Below are positions 62,112 through 64,000 of a DNA stretch of 64,000 nt, piece by piece. Made by a program: the position numbers and the translations under genes. Within the stretch, counting starts at the first letter, position 1. Each line of letters opens with the position of its first letter. The notes below the pieces were generated by a model. That model ran no database searches. It was not told the origin of the DNA and saw nothing but the letters and a program-made list of their open reading frames with translations. The DNA lies in assembly GCA_002422605.1 (NCBI GenBank), contig DISW01000008.1:42294-106293 (forward strand), read 5' to 3'. Source of the DNA: Bacteriovoracaceae bacterium UBA6200. GTDB taxonomy: Bacteria > Bdellovibrionota > Bacteriovoracia > Bacteriovoracales > Bacteriovoracaceae.

Positions 62112-63206
62112 TTAGAGCGAGAGTTTCCGGTTTTTATAGAAAACCCAGAGGACATAAGCCAGAAAACCGGAGGGAACAGTTCCGGTGGCAAGCCATGGAT
62201 TAAGAGTGCCGGAATTACCAAATGCGACAGTCGAACTATAAAGCACCCAAAAGACGACAGTGATTAGTAGAGTTTGCACCACATTCTTGCCAAATGAACT
62301 GGAGCGCCGATTCGGATTAAAAATAGTCGAGAGTGGCAATAGGGCAAAAACCAAACAGATCAAACTTAAAAAGACTTTATTCAGAAGGATAATTTCATAT
62401 TCATCGATATTGATACCCGTCTTAGAAAGTCGCGAAATAAACTGACGCAGTTTGAAAAAATTAAGAGTCGTGAGATCTGCCTCAAATTCCCCAAAGTCTT
62501 CTGGTCTTTCATCTAGTTTTAAATTCATAACCGGTTCGCTGGTTTCGACCGGAAAAGTTTGGGTGTTAAGATCTGAAAGGATTCGGGCATTACTGAGTTC
62601 CCAGTGGCCCGGTTTTACATAAGTGGCACGAGATGAGCGAATGATCTTTTCGCTGGTATGTTCAGGACTAAAAAAATAGATTTCGAAGTCCTGTAATGAG
62701 TTCGTACGACGATCAAAATAGGTGAAAGAAGCAAAATAATTTTGATACTTATACCAGAATTTCCCACCGTCAATTGAACTGCGGGTGAGGTACTTTCCCT
62801 CTGATCTTTGGCTTTTTTGAATTTCCTGCCTTTTAACTTTATTGGCATAGGGCTCAATGAAACCCAGATTTATAAATTGAACAAGCACTACGCTGAGGGC
62901 ACAGGTCCCGATCAAAGCATAGATCTTCCGGTAGGAAAAACCGGCCGCCAAAATAGAGATAAGTTCTGAATGAGCTTTTAATTTATTAAAAGAAAAAAGG
63001 GTCGCGACCAGACAACATATGGGAAACATTTTTCCCATCAGGTCCGGCATTTTTAAAGAGTACTCAAGTAAAACCCTGGTGGTTTCTTTCCCCTGGAGGA
63101 AGCCATTAATTAAATCAGCGGTAGAAATAAGAAGAAAGAGAACCGTTACGGCCCCAATCAAACTTTTAAACCATTCTTTAACAATGAACCAAGAGAGAAT
63201 TAGCAT
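62112..63206 (-). CDS. LptF/LptG-family lipopolysaccharide export permease
   Basis: Inner-membrane subunit of the LPS transporter (YjgP/YjgQ family). It has 364 residues with three membrane helices at the N-terminus (about 12-105), a periplasmic beta-jellyroll domain (about 125-245) and three helices at the C-terminus (about 265-355). The N-terminal WFIVKEWFKSLIGAVTVLF and the EPYANKVKRQEIQ segment fit the family. Whether it is LptF or LptG cannot be decided here; the other partner is not in view. It overlaps the upstream gene by 7 bp. Confidence 0.87.
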   Translation of the reverse strand: MLILSWFIVKEWFKSLIGAVTVLFLLISTADLINGFLQGKETTRVLLEYSLKMPDLMGKMFPICCLVATLFSFNKLKAHSELISILAAGFSYRKIYALIGTCALSVVLVQFINLGFIEPYANKVKRQEIQKSQRSEGKYLTRSSIDGGKFWYKYQNYFASFTYFDRRTNSLQDFEIYFFSPEHTSEKIIRSSRATYVKPGHWELSNARILSDLNTQTFPVETSEPVMNLKLDERPEDFGEFEADLTTLNFFKLRQFISRLSKTGINIDEYEIILLNKVFLSLICLVFALLPLSTIFNPNRRSSSFGKNVVQTLLITVVFWVLYSSTVAFGNSGTLNPWLATGTVPSGFLAYVLWVFYKNRKLSL

Positions 63207-63922
63207 TTGTTAAGTATAAGGCGCAGGATTGTTTTTGAAAACAAAACGAGTACAGGGCGGATCAGTAATTTTGAAAAGAAATGCATAGCGAGACTCTTTT
63301 CCCAGCGAGGAACGATTCTGGAAGAGTAGGTATAGTAAAATCTAATAAAATTCTGGCCCCAGCGGTAGTTAAGCATCCAGTCTTTTAAGTCCCTATAGTC
63401 CTTAGTGATCTGATGCTCAGGACCGTAACAGAAGGTGACGACGTAGCATTTTTTAGATTGAGTATAAATTTTCTTGTGAGCTTCCAGGAAAATCCCTGTC
63501 TGCTTATACATGGACTTTTTTATGCTCTTACGAATGAGTTCTGAATTTACCACCTGATAGGGTTGATTAGAGGAAAATGCCACAAACTGATCCAGACAAC
63601 GCTTACACTCATCTTGAAATTTAGGAGAGGCATCATAGATGCGAGCCAGCTGGAGAAAGATATGACTGATCATCATCATTTCAGTCAGTTCTTTTTTGGG
63701 ATCGAAATGTGAAACGCGGAGTGAATACAAATCCTTCACCTCTTTATATTCCGCAATAATCCCTAAATACTCCACAAAGCGGTGGAGGGCATTTCCATAA
63801 TCCCCGGCATCCAGGGATTCTTTACCATAGCGGGCAATCGTAATTCGATTCTCAAACTTATGTTTGAAAATGAGTTTCCTCTCTCGCTCTTCGCGTGACA
63901 TTTTTTTTGAATTAAGATCCAT
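63200..63922 (-). CDS. Protein with a CFI-box-like C-terminal motif, unknown function
   Basis: 240 residues. The first 155 are helical and charged, with a possible TPR-like stretch (ESLDAGDYGNALHRFVEYLG). Residues 159-205 read CYVVTFCYGPEHQITKDYRD, then LKDWMLN, a spacer and FIRFYYTYSSRIV. The order cysteine - YG - H - R/D-rich - L - YY-Y-S strongly recalls the CFI-box motif (CFIATAAYG ... LR-FRD-L ... YY--SP) seen at the C-terminus of many myxobacterial proteins; its function is not known. A hydrophobic basic tail follows. It overlaps the LptF/G gene by 7 bp. Confidence 0.7.
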   Translation of the reverse strand: MDLNSKKMSREERERKLIFKHKFENRITIARYGKESLDAGDYGNALHRFVEYLGIIAEYKEVKDLYSLRVSHFDPKKELTEMMMISHIFLQLARIYDASPKFQDECKRCLDQFVAFSSNQPYQVVNSELIRKSIKKSMYKQTGIFLEAHKKIYTQSKKCYVVTFCYGPEHQITKDYRDLKDWMLNYRWGQNFIRFYYTYSSRIVPRWEKSLAMHFFSKLLIRPVLVLFSKTILRLILNKC

Positions 63923-63968
63923 ATTCCCACTTATCGGAAATATGCTTTAACTACCTTAAAGTTTTAAA

Positions 63969-64000
63969 ATGATAGAGAAAGAAGTATCTACTATCTTTTC
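63969..64000 (+). CDS. Possible 5' end of a plus-strand gene (partial)
   Basis: An ATG at 63969 opens a frame (MIEKEVSTIF) that has no stop before the window edge. There is no ribosome site, so this may be chance. The 46-bp stretch before it, divergent from the CFI-box-like gene, includes an imperfect inverted repeat CATATTCCC/GGAAATATG (63920-63944 region). Confidence 0.2.
   Translation, partial: MIEKEVSTIF

Noticed and set aside
1..64000. CRISPR arrays, tRNA or rRNA genes, insertion sequences, prophage
   Set aside because: I looked for spaced direct repeats, cloverleaf-like spacers, transposases and integrases and found none; most spacers are too short to hold them.

Overview
The window is the replication-origin region of a bacterial chromosome, with moderately AT-rich, tightly packed genes. 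Gene content and order point to the Bdellovibrionota (Bdellovibrio/Bacteriovorax-like bacteria) or a close relative of the former Deltaproteobacteria. The clues are parAB-bactofilin-atpF'FHAGDC next to the origin, ATP synthase a and b subunits with cleavable-looking signal peptides, mfd followed by periplasmic prolyl isomerases, and many exported proteins of unknown function. The exact genus cannot be read from the sequence.

Layout. 1-5.9 kb (minus): part of a complex I operon encoding only membrane-arm subunits, nuoA-H-J-K-L-M, with nuoM running off the left edge. 6.0-17.0 kb (plus): mfd, two periplasmic foldase/chaperone genes, a pdxA-like gene, uvrA and a cysteine-rich exported protein, ending at a two-way terminator. 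17.1-28.9 kb (minus): the left replichore beside the origin, read away from it: dnaA, dnaN, recF, gyrB, gyrA, a TPR lipoprotein, then atpZ-, atpI-, atpB- and atpE-type F0 genes. The dnaN-dnaA spacer (26.7-27.3 kb) looks like oriC: an AT-rich unwinding stretch, a perfect DnaA box, and a dense array of GGCCGTGG repeats with an 18-bp palindrome. 29.0-43.2 kb (plus): the right replichore: rpmH, rnpA, yidD, yidC, mnmE, mnmG, rsmG, parA, parB, a bactofilin and atpF'-F-H-A-G-D-C, closed by a strong terminator.

43.4-54.9 kb holds envelope and repair genes: a stalked periplasmic protein, a lytic transglycosylase, a patatin-like lipase, a small HTH/coiled-coil protein coupled to an outer-membrane barrel candidate, ligA, radA, glpK and a pilin-like peptide. 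54.9-64.0 kb holds a TlpA-like thioredoxin and a long minus-strand run: a CFI-box-like protein, lptG/F, def, fmt, rpe, hutH, hutU, hutI.

The most interesting unexplained signal is a palindromic DNA motif, GSYYCTATAGRRSC. Seven copies (six perfect) occur inside yidC, mnmE, mnmG and parB between 29.9 and 36.2 kb, interleaved with two perfect parS sites; an 18-bp version is identical on opposite strands 2.4 kb apart. I found no other matching copy in the window by eye. It looks like the binding site of an origin-domain DNA-binding protein. A second large-scale observation is that the ATP synthase genes are split into two halves equidistant from oriC, and one origin-centred inversion would rejoin them into a canonical operon.

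I saw no tRNA, rRNA, CRISPR array, insertion sequence or prophage, and no clear pseudogene.
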